In this document: positions 16,062-23,967 of the stretch, in pieces
Numbering within the stretch: the first letter of the stretch is position 1
Layout: every line of letters begins with the position of its first letter
DNA from: CAZMGD01 sp964565705
GTDB taxonomy: Bacteria > Actinomycetota > Acidimicrobiia > Acidimicrobiales > Ilumatobacteraceae
Direction of reading: 5' to 3'
DNA: 41,073 nucleotides
Assembly (NCBI GenBank): GCA_964565705.1
Contig: CAZMGD010000030.1
Coordinates: forward strand, 1-41,073
The notes under the pieces: model-generated
What the model was told of the DNA's origin: nothing
Databases searched by the model: none
The model's input: the letters and a program-made list of their open reading frames with translations, nothing else
Position numbers and translations under genes: made by a program

Positions 16062-16835
16062 GTGGACCGCGACCGCATCGCCAACCTGTTCGGCCTCGAC
16101 GGCCGTGTCGCCATCGTCACCGGCGGTTCGCGGGGCATCGGCCTGGCGATCGCCCAGGGCTTCGCCGACGCCGGGGCGTCGGTGGTGATCGCCAGCCGCA
16201 AGGCCGACGCCGTCGAGCGCGCCGTGGCGTCGATCACCGAGCGCGGCGGGAAGGCGGCCGGCATCCCGGTGCACATGGGCAGCGCCGAGGATCTCCAACG
16301 CCTCGTCGACTTCACCGTGGACACGTTCGGCGGCCTCGACATCGTCGTCAACAACGCGGCGACCGCGCTGGCCGAACCGCTCGGCCACCTGACCCAGGGG
16401 GCCTGGGACAAGGTCTACGACGTCGACCTCCGCGGGCCGGTGTTCCTCGTCGAGGCCGCGCTCCCCCACCTGGCGGCCAGCGGCAAGGGTTCGGTCATCA
16501 ACGTGCTCTCCGCCGGCGCCTACCTACCCAATGCGCACGGCTCGATGTACAGCGGCGCCAAGGCGGCGCTGCTGTCGTTCACCCGATCGATGGCCTATGC
16601 CTGGGCCGATCAGGGCATCCGCGTGAACGCGCTGGCGCCGGGCACGGTGGACACCGACATGGTGCGCAACAACCCGCCCGAGGCCCAGGAGCGCATGGCG
16701 CTCGCCTCGCCGATGAAGCGGATGGCCGCACCCGAGGAGATGGTCGGCCCCGCGCTGCTGCTGGCCTCGGACGCCGGCAGCTTCATGACCGCGACGTGCC
16801 TGCACGCCGACGGCGGGATGATCGTCGCCCGCTGA
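16062..16835 (+). CDS. Short-chain dehydrogenase/reductase
   Basis: 257 residues, classical SDR. Cofactor motif TGGSRGIG (20-27), NNAA (97-100), and the catalytic set Ser150 (NVLSAGAY), Tyr163 and Lys167 (MYSGAKAAL), with the usual 13-residue Ser-Tyr spacing. ARG at 45-47 (IASRKAD) suggests NADP(H) preference by the basic residue after the second strand, but this is weak. PGTVDTDMVRNNPPEAQERMALASPMKRMAAPEEM and the C-terminal GGMIVAR are typical of FabG-like alcohol dehydrogenases. GTG start at 16062 with GAGGAG just upstream. Divergent from the crotonase, so a role in acyl-CoA or fatty-acid breakdown is plausible; substrate unknown. Confidence 0.9.
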   Translation: MDRDRIANLFGLDGRVAIVTGGSRGIGLAIAQGFADAGASVVIASRKADAVERAVASITERGGKAAGIPVHMGSAEDLQRLVDFTVDTFGGLDIVVNNAATALAEPLGHLTQGAWDKVYDVDLRGPVFLVEAALPHLAASGKGSVINVLSAGAYLPNAHGSMYSGAKAALLSFTRSMAYAWADQGIRVNALAPGTVDTDMVRNNPPEAQERMALASPMKRMAAPEEMVGPALLLASDAGSFMTATCLHADGGMIVAR

Positions 16836-16836
16836 C

Positions 16837-17134
16837 GCGACCGGCGGCGCTCCACGCCGAGGTGTCAGAACCCGCCGGACCACCAGCAGGCTCACAGCAC
16901 CAAGGTTTCTGACACCAGCGCGTGGCGACCGGCGGCGCTCCACGCCGAGGTGTCAGAACCCGCCGGACCACCAGCAGGCNNNNNNNNNNNNNNNNNNNNN
17001 NNNNNNNNNNNNNNNNNNNNNNNNNNNNNNNNNNNNNNNNNNNNNNNNNNNNNNNNNNNNNNNNNNNNNNNNNNNNNNNGTGTCAGAACCCGCCGGACCA
17101 CCAGCAGGCTCACAGCACCAAGGTTTCTGACACC
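16837..17134. repeat. 88-bp tandem repeat array holding 56-bp palindromic elements
   Basis: Unit 1 spans 16837-16924; unit 2 starts at 16925 and is cut by the assembly gap at 16980; the last unit is visible from 17080 to 17134. Within each unit is a 56-bp element (16861-16916 in unit 1) bounded by perfect 10-bp terminal inverted repeats GGTGTCAGAA / TTCTGACACC, with a further pairing CC/GG across one bulged base. The visible copies are identical over the element. The array fills the space between the convergent SDR and coxG genes, so it could also end transcripts. The number of copies is unknown because of the gap. No coding sequence is supported in this stretch. Confidence 0.85.
16980..17079. 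other. Assembly gap (100 N)
   Basis: Exactly 100 N, the usual placeholder for a gap of unknown size. Both flanks belong to the same tandem repeat, so the gap probably reflects collapsed or unresolved repeat copies and its true length may differ. Confidence 0.98.
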
Positions 17135-17149
17135 GGCGCGGCTCGGGTG

Positions 17150-17974
17150 TCAGTCGGCGGAGCGGCCGCGGCGGCGGAGCAGGACGAACGCCAGCAGGGC
17201 GACGAGGCCGAGGGGCAGCAGGCGCTTGAGCATCGCCCCGCCGGCGGTGTCGAGCAGGTCGATCGGCGCGGCCTCGGGCCCCTCGATCTTGCGTACGGCG
17301 GGCTGCTCGACGGGAGCGTGCTCAGCGGCCCGCTCGGCGAGCTCGACGATCGTCGCCGTGTCGACGTCGCCGTCGTCGGCGGCAGCGTCCGCGCCCGGTG
17401 CATCCTCCGCCGACGACGGCGACGGGGCGACCGCAGGCTGGGGCGCTGCCGCCTTCCTCGCCCGTGGCTTCGGCGCCGGCTGCTCCTCGGCGACCGGCTC
17501 CGGGACGTTCGCCGTGCTGGCGTCGGAACCGTTCAGCACGGTCGTCTCGAGCTGCTCGACGAACTGGCCGATCAGCTTGGTGCTGACGTCGGCGAGTGCG
17601 CCGCGCCCGAACTGGGCGACCTTGCCGGTGATCGTCAGGTCGGTCGTGACCAGCACATGGGTCGACGTCTCCGAGACCGGGGTCAGCTGGGCGGTGATCA
17701 GCGCCGAGGCGTTGCCCTTGCCGCCGGTGTCGCGACCCGCGGCCTTCAGCACCGCCTTGTGGGCCTCGACATCCTGCTCGACGAAGTTGGCCTCGCCCTT
17801 GAACTTGGCGGTGATCGGGCCCACCTTCACAGCGACCGTGCCTCGGTAGGTATCGCCCTCGATCTCGGTCAGCTGAGCACCCGGCATGCACGGCGCGATC
17901 TTCTCGACGTCGGTCAGCGTCGCCCATGTCGTGTCGATGTCGGCGTTGACCGTGAACTCGTTGCTCAGTTCCAT
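17150..17974 (-). CDS. coxG: CoxG-like SRPBCC protein with C-terminal membrane anchor
   Basis: 274 residues. The first about 150 match the CoxG family (carbon monoxide dehydrogenase subunit G): MELSNEFTVNADIDTTWATLTDVEKIAPCMPGAQLTEIEGDTYRGTVAVKVGPITAKFKGEANFVEQD, then FGRGALADVSTKLIGQFVEQLE. A disordered Ala/Pro-rich linker (about 160-245) leads to a hydrophobic C-terminal helix, LLPLGLVALLAFVLLRRRGR (about 252-266). CoxG proteins are associated with recruiting molybdenum hydroxylases to the membrane; the C-terminal anchor here fits that. It follows coxE by 19 bp. The long linker is unusual beside short CoxG proteins of about 200 residues. Confidence 0.9.
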   Translation of the reverse strand: MELSNEFTVNADIDTTWATLTDVEKIAPCMPGAQLTEIEGDTYRGTVAVKVGPITAKFKGEANFVEQDVEAHKAVLKAAGRDTGGKGNASALITAQLTPVSETSTHVLVTTDLTITGKVAQFGRGALADVSTKLIGQFVEQLETTVLNGSDASTANVPEPVAEEQPAPKPRARKAAAPQPAVAPSPSSAEDAPGADAAADDGDVDTATIVELAERAAEHAPVEQPAVRKIEGPEAAPIDLLDTAGGAMLKRLLPLGLVALLAFVLLRRRGRSAD

Positions 17975-17993
17975 GGCGCAGATCGTACGCGGG

Positions 17994-19106
17994 TCACTCC
18001 CCGAGGAGGTCAGCCAGCCGTTGGAGCGCGTCGAGCGAGTGGCCCTCGACGAAGTCGTCGACGTACGGCAGCGCGGCGGCCATCCCCCTGGCCAGCGGCG
18101 CGTAGCCGGGCGTGACCTTCAGCGGGTTCACCCACACGACCCGGTGCGCGACCCGTTGCAGGCGTGCCATCTGCTCGCCGAGCACGTCGGGGTCACCACG
18201 ATCCCAGCCGTCGCTGAGCACCACCACCGTCGCCCCGCGCGCCATGCCCCGTACACCCCAGCGATCGTTGAACACAGCGAGTCCCTCGCCGAGGCGGGTG
18301 CCGCCCGACCAGTCCTTCACCGACTCCGTGGCGGCCTGCAGCGCGTGGTCCGGATCACGCGACGAGAGCTCACGGGTCAGGCGGGTGAGGCGCGTGCCGA
18401 GCGTGAACGCCTCGACGTTGCGGCGGCCGACGACGGCGGCGTGGATGAACCGCAGCAGGGCCCGGGCGTACGGCTCCATCGAGCCGGAGATGTCGACGAG
18501 CAACACGAGACGCCGCGGCCGGCTGCTGTGGTGGCGGTAGCGGCGGCGGATCAGCTCGCCGTCGCTGTGCATCGCCTCACGGACCGTGGCCCGCAGGTCC
18601 GGATGGCCACGGGGTCGGTGACTGCGGGTCAACCGGCGCGAGCGGCGGCTCGCGGTAGCGACCGAGAGCTGCTGCATCCAGCGCTGGGCCTCGGCCAGCT
18701 CCTCGTCGGTGTAGTCGGCGAAGTCCTTGTCGCGCAGCACCTCGACGGTGCTGAACCGCAACGTCAGCGCGTCGTCGTCGGTGTCGTCGCCCGCTCCGTC
18801 GTCCAGGTCCTCGTCGGACTCGTCGGCGACGTCGATCGCCAACGTCGCGGGCACCTCCACCCGCGTCGGCTCCTGGGTCGACGACAGCTGCTGCCAGAAC
18901 ACCCGGAACGCCCGGTCGTACACCGGTCGGTCCTCGGGGCGCCGCACCAGCGTCGCCATGCCCGCCCAGTAGACGCCATCGCGCTGCTGCAGCCCCACCG
19001 CATCGAGCGCCTCGGCGAACGTGCGGACCGACCCGACCGGCGCGGCGAGGCCCGCACCGCGCAGGACGCGCCCGAACGCGACTGCCACGCGGTCGTGATC
19101 GAGCAC
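17994..19106 (-). CDS. coxE: CoxE-like VWA-domain protein
   Basis: 370 residues. The C-terminal VWA domain has a full MIDAS: DISGSM at 205-210, the Thr in WSGGTRLGEGL and Asp in VVLSDGWDRGD. The N-terminal half (CoxE type) includes RPVYDRAFRVFW and an acidic stretch DVADESDEDLDDGAGDDTDDD near 92-112. In Oligotropha CoxD (AAA+ ATPase) and CoxE act together in assembling the metal centre of CO dehydrogenase; here coxE starts 4 bp after the coxD stop, so the pair is intact. GTG start at 19106. Confidence 0.9.
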   Translation of the reverse strand: MLDHDRVAVAFGRVLRGAGLAAPVGSVRTFAEALDAVGLQQRDGVYWAGMATLVRRPEDRPVYDRAFRVFWQQLSSTQEPTRVEVPATLAIDVADESDEDLDDGAGDDTDDDALTLRFSTVEVLRDKDFADYTDEELAEAQRWMQQLSVATASRRSRRLTRSHRPRGHPDLRATVREAMHSDGELIRRRYRHHSSRPRRLVLLVDISGSMEPYARALLRFIHAAVVGRRNVEAFTLGTRLTRLTRELSSRDPDHALQAATESVKDWSGGTRLGEGLAVFNDRWGVRGMARGATVVVLSDGWDRGDPDVLGEQMARLQRVAHRVVWVNPLKVTPGYAPLARGMAAALPYVDDFVEGHSLDALQRLADLLGE

Positions 19107-19110
19107 GGGC

Positions 19111-20022
19111 TCAGCCCGCCTTCTCGAACACCGCCCGCAACAGCTCGGGGATGCCGCCGTTGACGACCCGCTCGGCGTCCTCGCGGTACTTCAGCACCAC
19201 CCCGAGGGTGGAGCGCACGGTCGCCTCGTCGAGCGTGGTGCGGCCCAGCGTCGCGAGCGCCTGGGCCCAGTCGATCGTCTCCGCCACACCGGGCGGCTTG
19301 TACAGACCCCGGTGGCGCAACTGCTCGGCCGCGGCCGACACCTGGCGAGCCAGCTGCACGGGCACCCCCTCGGTGCGCAGCCCGATGATCTGCACCTCGC
19401 GATCGAAGCTCGGGTGCTCCACCCAGTGGTAGAGGCAACGCCGCTTCAGCGCGTCGTGCACGTCGCGGGTGCGGTTCGACGTGATGATCACGATCGGAGG
19501 CGTCGACGCCCGGAACGTGCCGAGCTCGGGCACGGTGACCTGGTAGTCGGACAGCACCTCCAGCAGGAACGCCTCGAACTCGTCGTCGGCGCGATCGACC
19601 TCGTCGATCAGCAGCACCGGCGGCGGACCCTCGGTCGGCTCGATCGCCCGCAGCAGCGCCCGGCGCACGAGGAAGCGCTCGCTGTACAGCTCCTGCTCCA
19701 TCGCGTCGGCGCCGCCGGCCGTGTCGCCCACCGCCTCGGCGGCGCGCAGGTGCAGCAGCTGGCGGCTGTAGTCCCACTCGTAGACGGCCTGGCTGACGTC
19801 GATGCCCTCGTAGCACTGCAGGCGGATCAGCTCGCCGCCCGTCCAGCGCGACAGCACCTTGGCCAGCTCGGTCTTGCCGACGCCGGCCTCGCCCTCCAAG
19901 AGCAGCGGGCGGTGCAGGCGCAGAGCGAGGAACACCGCCGTGGCGAGCCCCTCGTCGGGCAGGTAGCCGTGCTCGCCGAGCGCGGCGGCGACGTCGGAAG
20001 GATCGCGAGGGGCGACGGTCAC
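19111..20022 (-). CDS. coxD: CoxD-like MoxR-family AAA+ ATPase
   Basis: 303 residues. Walker A is GEAGVGKT (44-51), Walker B LLIDEVDRAD, sensor 1 VIITSNRTRDVHDALKRRCLYHWVEHP. The run LIRLQCYEGIDVSQAVYEWDYSRQLLHLRAAE is a CoxD/MoxR signature. CoxD is a chaperone-like ATPase acting with the VWA protein CoxE in maturing the active site of molybdenum hydroxylases. GTG start at 20022. It is first of the coxD-coxE-coxG run, which is separated from coxM by four unrelated genes but lies on the same strand. Confidence 0.92.
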   Translation of the reverse strand: MTVAPRDPSDVAAALGEHGYLPDEGLATAVFLALRLHRPLLLEGEAGVGKTELAKVLSRWTGGELIRLQCYEGIDVSQAVYEWDYSRQLLHLRAAEAVGDTAGGADAMEQELYSERFLVRRALLRAIEPTEGPPPVLLIDEVDRADDEFEAFLLEVLSDYQVTVPELGTFRASTPPIVIITSNRTRDVHDALKRRCLYHWVEHPSFDREVQIIGLRTEGVPVQLARQVSAAAEQLRHRGLYKPPGVAETIDWAQALATLGRTTLDEATVRSTLGVVLKYREDAERVVNGGIPELLRAVFEKAG

Positions 20023-20060
20023 CGGCTCAGGCTACGCCGCGCCGGTGGGCGAGACCGTGG

Positions 20061-20447
20061 TCACCCGTCGGGCAGCTGCTGCATCGCGAGCACGTCGCCA
20101 CGGATGCGATCGACGCTCGCGTCCTCCAGGCAGCCCCGGAAGCGCCGACGCGAGTCCTCGCCGAGCGCGGGCCGGATCGACGCCACGTAGCGCCCGGCAT
20201 CGACGACCACCGGATGGGTGACATCATCCCAACCGACCACCCCCACGCAGGCGTACCACAGCGACGACGCGGCGTCGCCGAGCTCGTGGTGGTAGTTGCG
20301 CGTCTCGACCGTGAACTCCACGCGCGTCGTGCCGCCGCGCTCCTGTTCGCCCTCGAACTTGGTGGCGTTGCTCAGGGCCGCGAGGCCCAAGATGGTGGCA
20401 ACCAGCAAGAGGACGGGCCCGAGCAGTCGGGGCACGCGCGGCGGCAC
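20061..20447 (-). CDS. Small membrane-anchored protein of unknown function
   Basis: 128 residues from GTG 20447. One N-terminal membrane segment (about 6-22, PRLLGPVLLLVATILGLAALS) is followed by an exported or cytosolic domain: NATKFEGEQERGGTTRVEFTVETRNYHHELGDAASSLWYACVGVVGWDDVTHPVVVDAGRYVASIRPALGEDSRRRFRGCLEDASVDRIRGDVLAMQQLPDG. Two cysteines (about 74 and 107) might pair. GGTGGTGAGG lies upstream, and the start comes 4 bp after the preceding gene's stop. No family recognised. It probably belongs to a three-gene unit with the two genes upstream. Confidence 0.7.
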   Translation of the reverse strand: MPPRVPRLLGPVLLLVATILGLAALSNATKFEGEQERGGTTRVEFTVETRNYHHELGDAASSLWYACVGVVGWDDVTHPVVVDAGRYVASIRPALGEDSRRRFRGCLEDASVDRIRGDVLAMQQLPDG

Positions 20448-20451
20448 GGCC

Positions 20452-20955
20452 TCACCACCGCCCGCCGCGGGGCCCGCGGAGATCGCGCATGGGATCTCCG
20501 GCGTCGTCCAGGAAGCCTCCGGCGGGCGGGGCGAGCCGCGACAGGTTGGCGGCGAGCCGCCGGTCGTTGGCCCGGCCCGCCGTCGCCTTGCCGAGCTTCT
20601 CGACCACCCACGCGATCGCCGACAGGAACAGCCCGGCGCCCAGGAGGATCGGGACGAACACGCCGAGCCGGTCGTCGGGTCGCAGCCAGTCGAACGCGGT
20701 CGACGGCTGGTCGCGCGCAACGCCCAGATGGTCCGCGATGCGCCGTGTCCGGGCGTCGTCGACCCCGCTGGCAACGACGTTCAGCTTGTTGTTGAGGGCC
20801 CAGCCGACCACTGCGACCTCGGCGGCGAGGAAGATCACGCCGCTGATCAGCGCCCGGTTCCACTCCCACCGGTAGAGGTACACGAACATGTAGATGCCCG
20901 ACGCGCTGAGCGTCGCCGCGGCGATCAGTGCGATCAATGCTGAGCGGGCCCTCAT
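20452..20955 (-). CDS. Three-helix membrane protein of unknown function
   Basis: 167 residues. Hydrophobic segments at about 7-28 (LIALIAAATLSASGIYMFVYLY), 36-53 (LISGVIFLAAEVAVVGWA) and 99-118 (GVFVPILLGAGLFLSAIAWVV), with a Gly/Arg-rich C-terminus. Its ATG overlaps the stop of the PEP-utilising-enzyme-like gene (ATGA), and the next gene begins 4 bp after its own stop, so the three should be translated together. No recognised domain. Confidence 0.75.
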   Translation of the reverse strand: MRARSALIALIAAATLSASGIYMFVYLYRWEWNRALISGVIFLAAEVAVVGWALNNKLNVVASGVDDARTRRIADHLGVARDQPSTAFDWLRPDDRLGVFVPILLGAGLFLSAIAWVVEKLGKATAGRANDRRLAANLSRLAPPAGGFLDDAGDPMRDLRGPRGGRW

Positions 20956-23072
20956 CGCCGTACCTCGGGATCGACCGCCTCGCCGGAGGGCCCGGGCCGC
21001 ACGGCCTCCCTCGGCCGCGCCACGGTGATCACGTCGACGGTGCCCGCCGACCCGTCGACGACCACGACGTCGCCGTCGTGATACAGATCGGTCGCGGCGG
21101 CCACACCGACCACAACCGGCACCCGGTACTCGCGGGCCAGGATCGCGAGGTGGCTGAGCGGGCTACCGGTCTCAGCGATCAGACCGCTGGCCACCGGCAG
21201 CACGCCGGCGATCGCCGGATCGAGCGTCCGCACGACCAGCACCTTGCCGGCCGCCTCGCGCACGTCGTGGGTGACCGCGGCCTGCACGCGACCTGAGCTC
21301 GCCCCGATCGGGCCGGCGCCGGTCGCGGTCACGTCGGCCACGATGCTGCCATCGGTCGCGAGACGGAACTGCGCGGGCAGCGGCGGCGGGTCGGCGTGGT
21401 GCATCCCCGGCGGACCGGCGGTTCCGGGCGAGGCGACGAGCTCGACGAGCTCGGCGAGCGTGATGTCGCGGACATCGGATGCCATCCGCAGTTGGCCGCG
21501 CAGCTCGAGGCGCCCGCCGAGCGCCTCGACGGCCACGACGGTGAGCTCATGCACCCAGCGGACCCGGAGCCGCAACGCCTCGCGGGCGAGCGCCATCGGA
21601 TCGTCGTCGTCGCCGGTCGGCATGCGCGCGGTCTCGGGCACGGGCGGCAACGACCGGCCGCCGCCGATGCGCGGTGGCAGCAGGGCGAGCGCCACGGGCG
21701 AGACAGCGATGATCTCCGGGTCGCTCATGCCGTCGGCGCGGCCACGCGCCACCGCAGCGAGGGCGACCGACGCCCCGGTGGTGGTCTGGCGTTGCTCGAG
21801 GAACAAGCCGGCCAGCACCTCGTGCGCGTGCAGGGCGGCGAGCGTCTGCTGCGCGTTGCGCACAACGGTGAGCAGTTGCAGGTCGCCGAGACGGCTGGCC
21901 TGCGGTACGACGGCGAGATGGCCATCGACGTCGCTGACGAGGTCGTGGGCGATGCGGGGCATCGCCGTGCGCAGCCGGCCGATCCGGAACGCGGCCCGTA
22001 CTCGGCGGGCGGAGGGCCGGGGGTCGAGATGGCGGATGAACGAGCGGCGCGGGTTGACGACGCCGAGCACCTCGAGGTCGACCGCGACGCGGCCGCCGAC
22101 GTCGATCACGAAGCGGTCGGCGAGCGCCCGACGGCCGACGGCGCCGCTGATCCGCAGTGCCTCACGGATGCCTTCCTCCAGCGGCGGCTCCCACAGGTCG
22201 CGCTCGAGCAGGCTGAGCGGTTCGGGGAACGTCTCGGCGACCGGCCCCGGGCCGAGGAGGTGGCTGCGCTCGGCGGGCAACGCCGACGCGGTGATCGGAC
22301 GGCTCTGCAGCAGCCGGAGGTTGCCGGCCGGATCGATCAGCCACTCGACGTCCTGCGGTGCGCCGAAGAGACGGCGAGTTGCCGTCGCCAGCCGGGCGAG
22401 CTGTCGGCGATGACGGGCGCCGAGTGCCGACGGCACCGGACCCGTGGCCGCGTGCAGGTGACCGTGACGGCCGAGCACGATCTGGGTGCCGGTTGCCGTA
22501 CCGCTCACCACCTGGTCCGGCAGGCCCTCGACGACCGACACGAGGACCTTCGAGCGGTCGCCGGTGAGTGGATCGATGCCGAACAGCACGCCGCCGAGCC
22601 GGGCCTCGGCCATCGGCTGCACGAGCACCGCCATCGGCGCATCACCGATCTCGGTCGACGCAGCCGACGCGATCACCTCGAACACCGCGTCGATGAACGC
22701 GTCCCAGCCGCTGACGTGCAGCACGGAGACGAAGCGGCCGGCCATCGAGGACGTGGTGCTGTCCTCCGCTACCGACGACGAGCGCACGGCGAGCGAACGC
22801 TGCCCACCGTTGGTCAGCTGCCGCCACGCCTCACCGAGCGGCGAAGAGACGAGCTCACGTTGCCGGTCCGGACCCTCCAGGCCCGATGTGCCCAGCGTCG
22901 TGATCACGAAGCCGTCGAACACGGGCAGGCGTCCGCGCCGGGCGACGGCGATGTTCGCGGCCTTGGTGCCCGTCAGCGACGGGTCACCCGCCCGCTGGTC
23001 GGCCAACCAGACGAGGTCGGGCGACGGCGGTGGTCGGGCCGAACGGCTGTCAGAGTGTGTGCTGACCGACAT
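20952..23072 (-). CDS. PEP-synthase/rifampin-phosphotransferase-like protein
   Basis: 706 residues from ATG 23072, chosen because GGAGG lies six bases upstream; TTG 23078 is the alternative. N-terminal ATP-grasp part: LTGTKAANIAVARR...PVFDGFVIT, LAVRSSSVAEDSTTSSMAGRF, MAVLVQPMAEARLGGVLFGIDPLTGD, DVEWLIDPAGNLRLLQSRPIT. The C-terminal swivelling domain has the phosphohistidine segment IAETGSPLSHLAILAREYRVPVVVGV with His641. This three-part order (ATP-binding, middle, His) matches PEP synthase and rifampin phosphotransferase, which transfer phosphate from ATP through His. At 706 residues it is shorter than typical RPH (about 860), with a divergent middle domain, so the acceptor is unknown. It is coupled to two small membrane proteins. 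Confidence 0.8.
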   Translation of the reverse strand: MSVSTHSDSRSARPPPSPDLVWLADQRAGDPSLTGTKAANIAVARRGRLPVFDGFVITTLGTSGLEGPDRQRELVSSPLGEAWRQLTNGGQRSLAVRSSSVAEDSTTSSMAGRFVSVLHVSGWDAFIDAVFEVIASAASTEIGDAPMAVLVQPMAEARLGGVLFGIDPLTGDRSKVLVSVVEGLPDQVVSGTATGTQIVLGRHGHLHAATGPVPSALGARHRRQLARLATATRRLFGAPQDVEWLIDPAGNLRLLQSRPITASALPAERSHLLGPGPVAETFPEPLSLLERDLWEPPLEEGIREALRISGAVGRRALADRFVIDVGGRVAVDLEVLGVVNPRRSFIRHLDPRPSARRVRAAFRIGRLRTAMPRIAHDLVSDVDGHLAVVPQASRLGDLQLLTVVRNAQQTLAALHAHEVLAGLFLEQRQTTTGASVALAAVARGRADGMSDPEIIAVSPVALALLPPRIGGGRSLPPVPETARMPTGDDDDPMALAREALRLRVRWVHELTVVAVEALGGRLELRGQLRMASDVRDITLAELVELVASPGTAGPPGMHHADPPPLPAQFRLATDGSIVADVTATGAGPIGASSGRVQAAVTHDVREAAGKVLVVRTLDPAIAGVLPVASGLIAETGSPLSHLAILAREYRVPVVVGVAAATDLYHDGDVVVVDGSAGTVDVITVARPREAVRPGPSGEAVDPEVRR

Positions 23073-23130
23073 GGGCAACCTCCGCGGTTACTGCACATCG
23101 AACCACGCTGCCACGCCGGTCATTCCCAGC

Positions 23131-23156
23131 GCCGCCGATTTCCGGACGTCGGCGGC
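23131..23156 (-). terminator. Candidate hairpin terminator after the PAP2 gene
   Basis: 8-bp perfect stem GCCGCCGA (23131-23138) with TCGGCGGC (23149-23156) and a 10-nt loop, beginning 7 bp after the PAP2 stop on the minus strand. There is no clear U-tract, so strength is uncertain. If active it separates PAP2 from the PEP-synthase-like gene. Confidence 0.4.
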
Positions 23157-23162
23157 CGACGA

Positions 23163-23915
23163 TCAGGCGCAGGGATGCTTCGCGCCACCACAGCCGCGCG
23201 GCGCGTGGAGGCGCCGGAACACGACGTCCAGACCGGCGAGCAGCATCGCTGCGGCGAGCCCACCGGCGAGGACATCGGTCGGCCAGTGCACGCCGAGGTA
23301 CACGCGGCTCGCACCGATCAGCACCACCGCGGCGAGGCACGCCGTCACCGACACGTGCCATGCCCGGCGCGACGGGGTGTAGAGCGAGATCACCACCGGC
23401 ACCATCAGCCACAGGGTGGCAGCAGCCATCGGGTGCCCGCTCGGGAACGAGTAGCCCGCGCCGTGCACCATCTGATCGATCTCCGGGCGGTCGCGATTGA
23501 CGATCAACTTGAGGAGGAACTCCACGGGCGGCCGGGTGAGCGTCGCTCCCACGATCAACAGCGTGGCCATCCGGCACTTCGGCCAGGCGGCGATGGCCAG
23601 CGCCAGGCCGCCGGCGAGCACGAACCGGGTGCTGCCGAAGAAGGAGATGCGCAGCATCGTCGTGTCGAGCCACGCGGTGCGGTGATCGACGACGAAGCGG
23701 CCGACCGGCTCGTCGACGTGGAGGAGCAGCCACCCATGAGCGATGAAGGCGGCGACGGCCAGCGCCACGAACAGTCCGGCGATGAACAGGAACGGGTGCA
23801 GCGGCTCGAGCAGGATCCGCGACGGCGACGAGGGGGGTTGGAGGTGGGCGTGCGTGCGCGTCGGTGCGACGGGCGCGACGGCGACCGGGTGGGTCACCGC
23901 CTCCATCACGCTCAT
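23163..23915 (-). CDS. PAP2-family membrane phosphatase
   Basis: 250 residues with about six hydrophobic helices. The three acid-phosphatase motifs are intact: KX6RP as Lys136...Arg143-Pro144 (KLIVNRDRP), PSGH at 158-161 (SFPSGHPMAAA), and SRX5HX3D from Ser203 (SRVYLGVHWPTD, His210, Asp214). This is a type-2 phosphatidic-acid phosphatase fold that acts on lipid phosphates (phosphatidate, undecaprenyl pyrophosphate or similar) at the membrane outer face. The cytosolic lead is about 38 residues and Cys-rich only at the end (GCGGAKHPCA). It lies between coxM and the PEP-like gene on the same strand, with no functional link visible. Confidence 0.92.
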   Translation of the reverse strand: MSVMEAVTHPVAVAPVAPTRTHAHLQPPSSPSRILLEPLHPFLFIAGLFVALAVAAFIAHGWLLLHVDEPVGRFVVDHRTAWLDTTMLRISFFGSTRFVLAGGLALAIAAWPKCRMATLLIVGATLTRPPVEFLLKLIVNRDRPEIDQMVHGAGYSFPSGHPMAAATLWLMVPVVISLYTPSRRAWHVSVTACLAAVVLIGASRVYLGVHWPTDVLAGGLAAAMLLAGLDVVFRRLHAPRGCGGAKHPCA

Positions 23916-23967
23916 CTGACCCGAGGCTACCGAGCCTGGCGGCGAAGTTGACAGCGACCGGATCGCG

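Noticed and set aside
16861..16916. Integron attC site
   Set aside because: The ends are GGTGTCAGAA/TTCTGACACC rather than the GTTRRRY/RYYYAAC core, and there is no integrase or cassette array.
16837..17134. CRISPR array
   Set aside because: The visible units are identical over the full 88-bp period, with no variable spacers, and no cas genes are near.
20952..23072. Confident call as rifampin resistance gene (rph)
   Set aside because: The domain order fits, but the middle rifampin-binding region is divergent and the protein is shorter, so only a family-level call is justified.
21396..23951. Long plus-strand ORF opposite the PEP-synthase-like and PAP2 genes
   Set aside because: Shadow frame with low-complexity composition; the minus-strand genes have clear family motifs.
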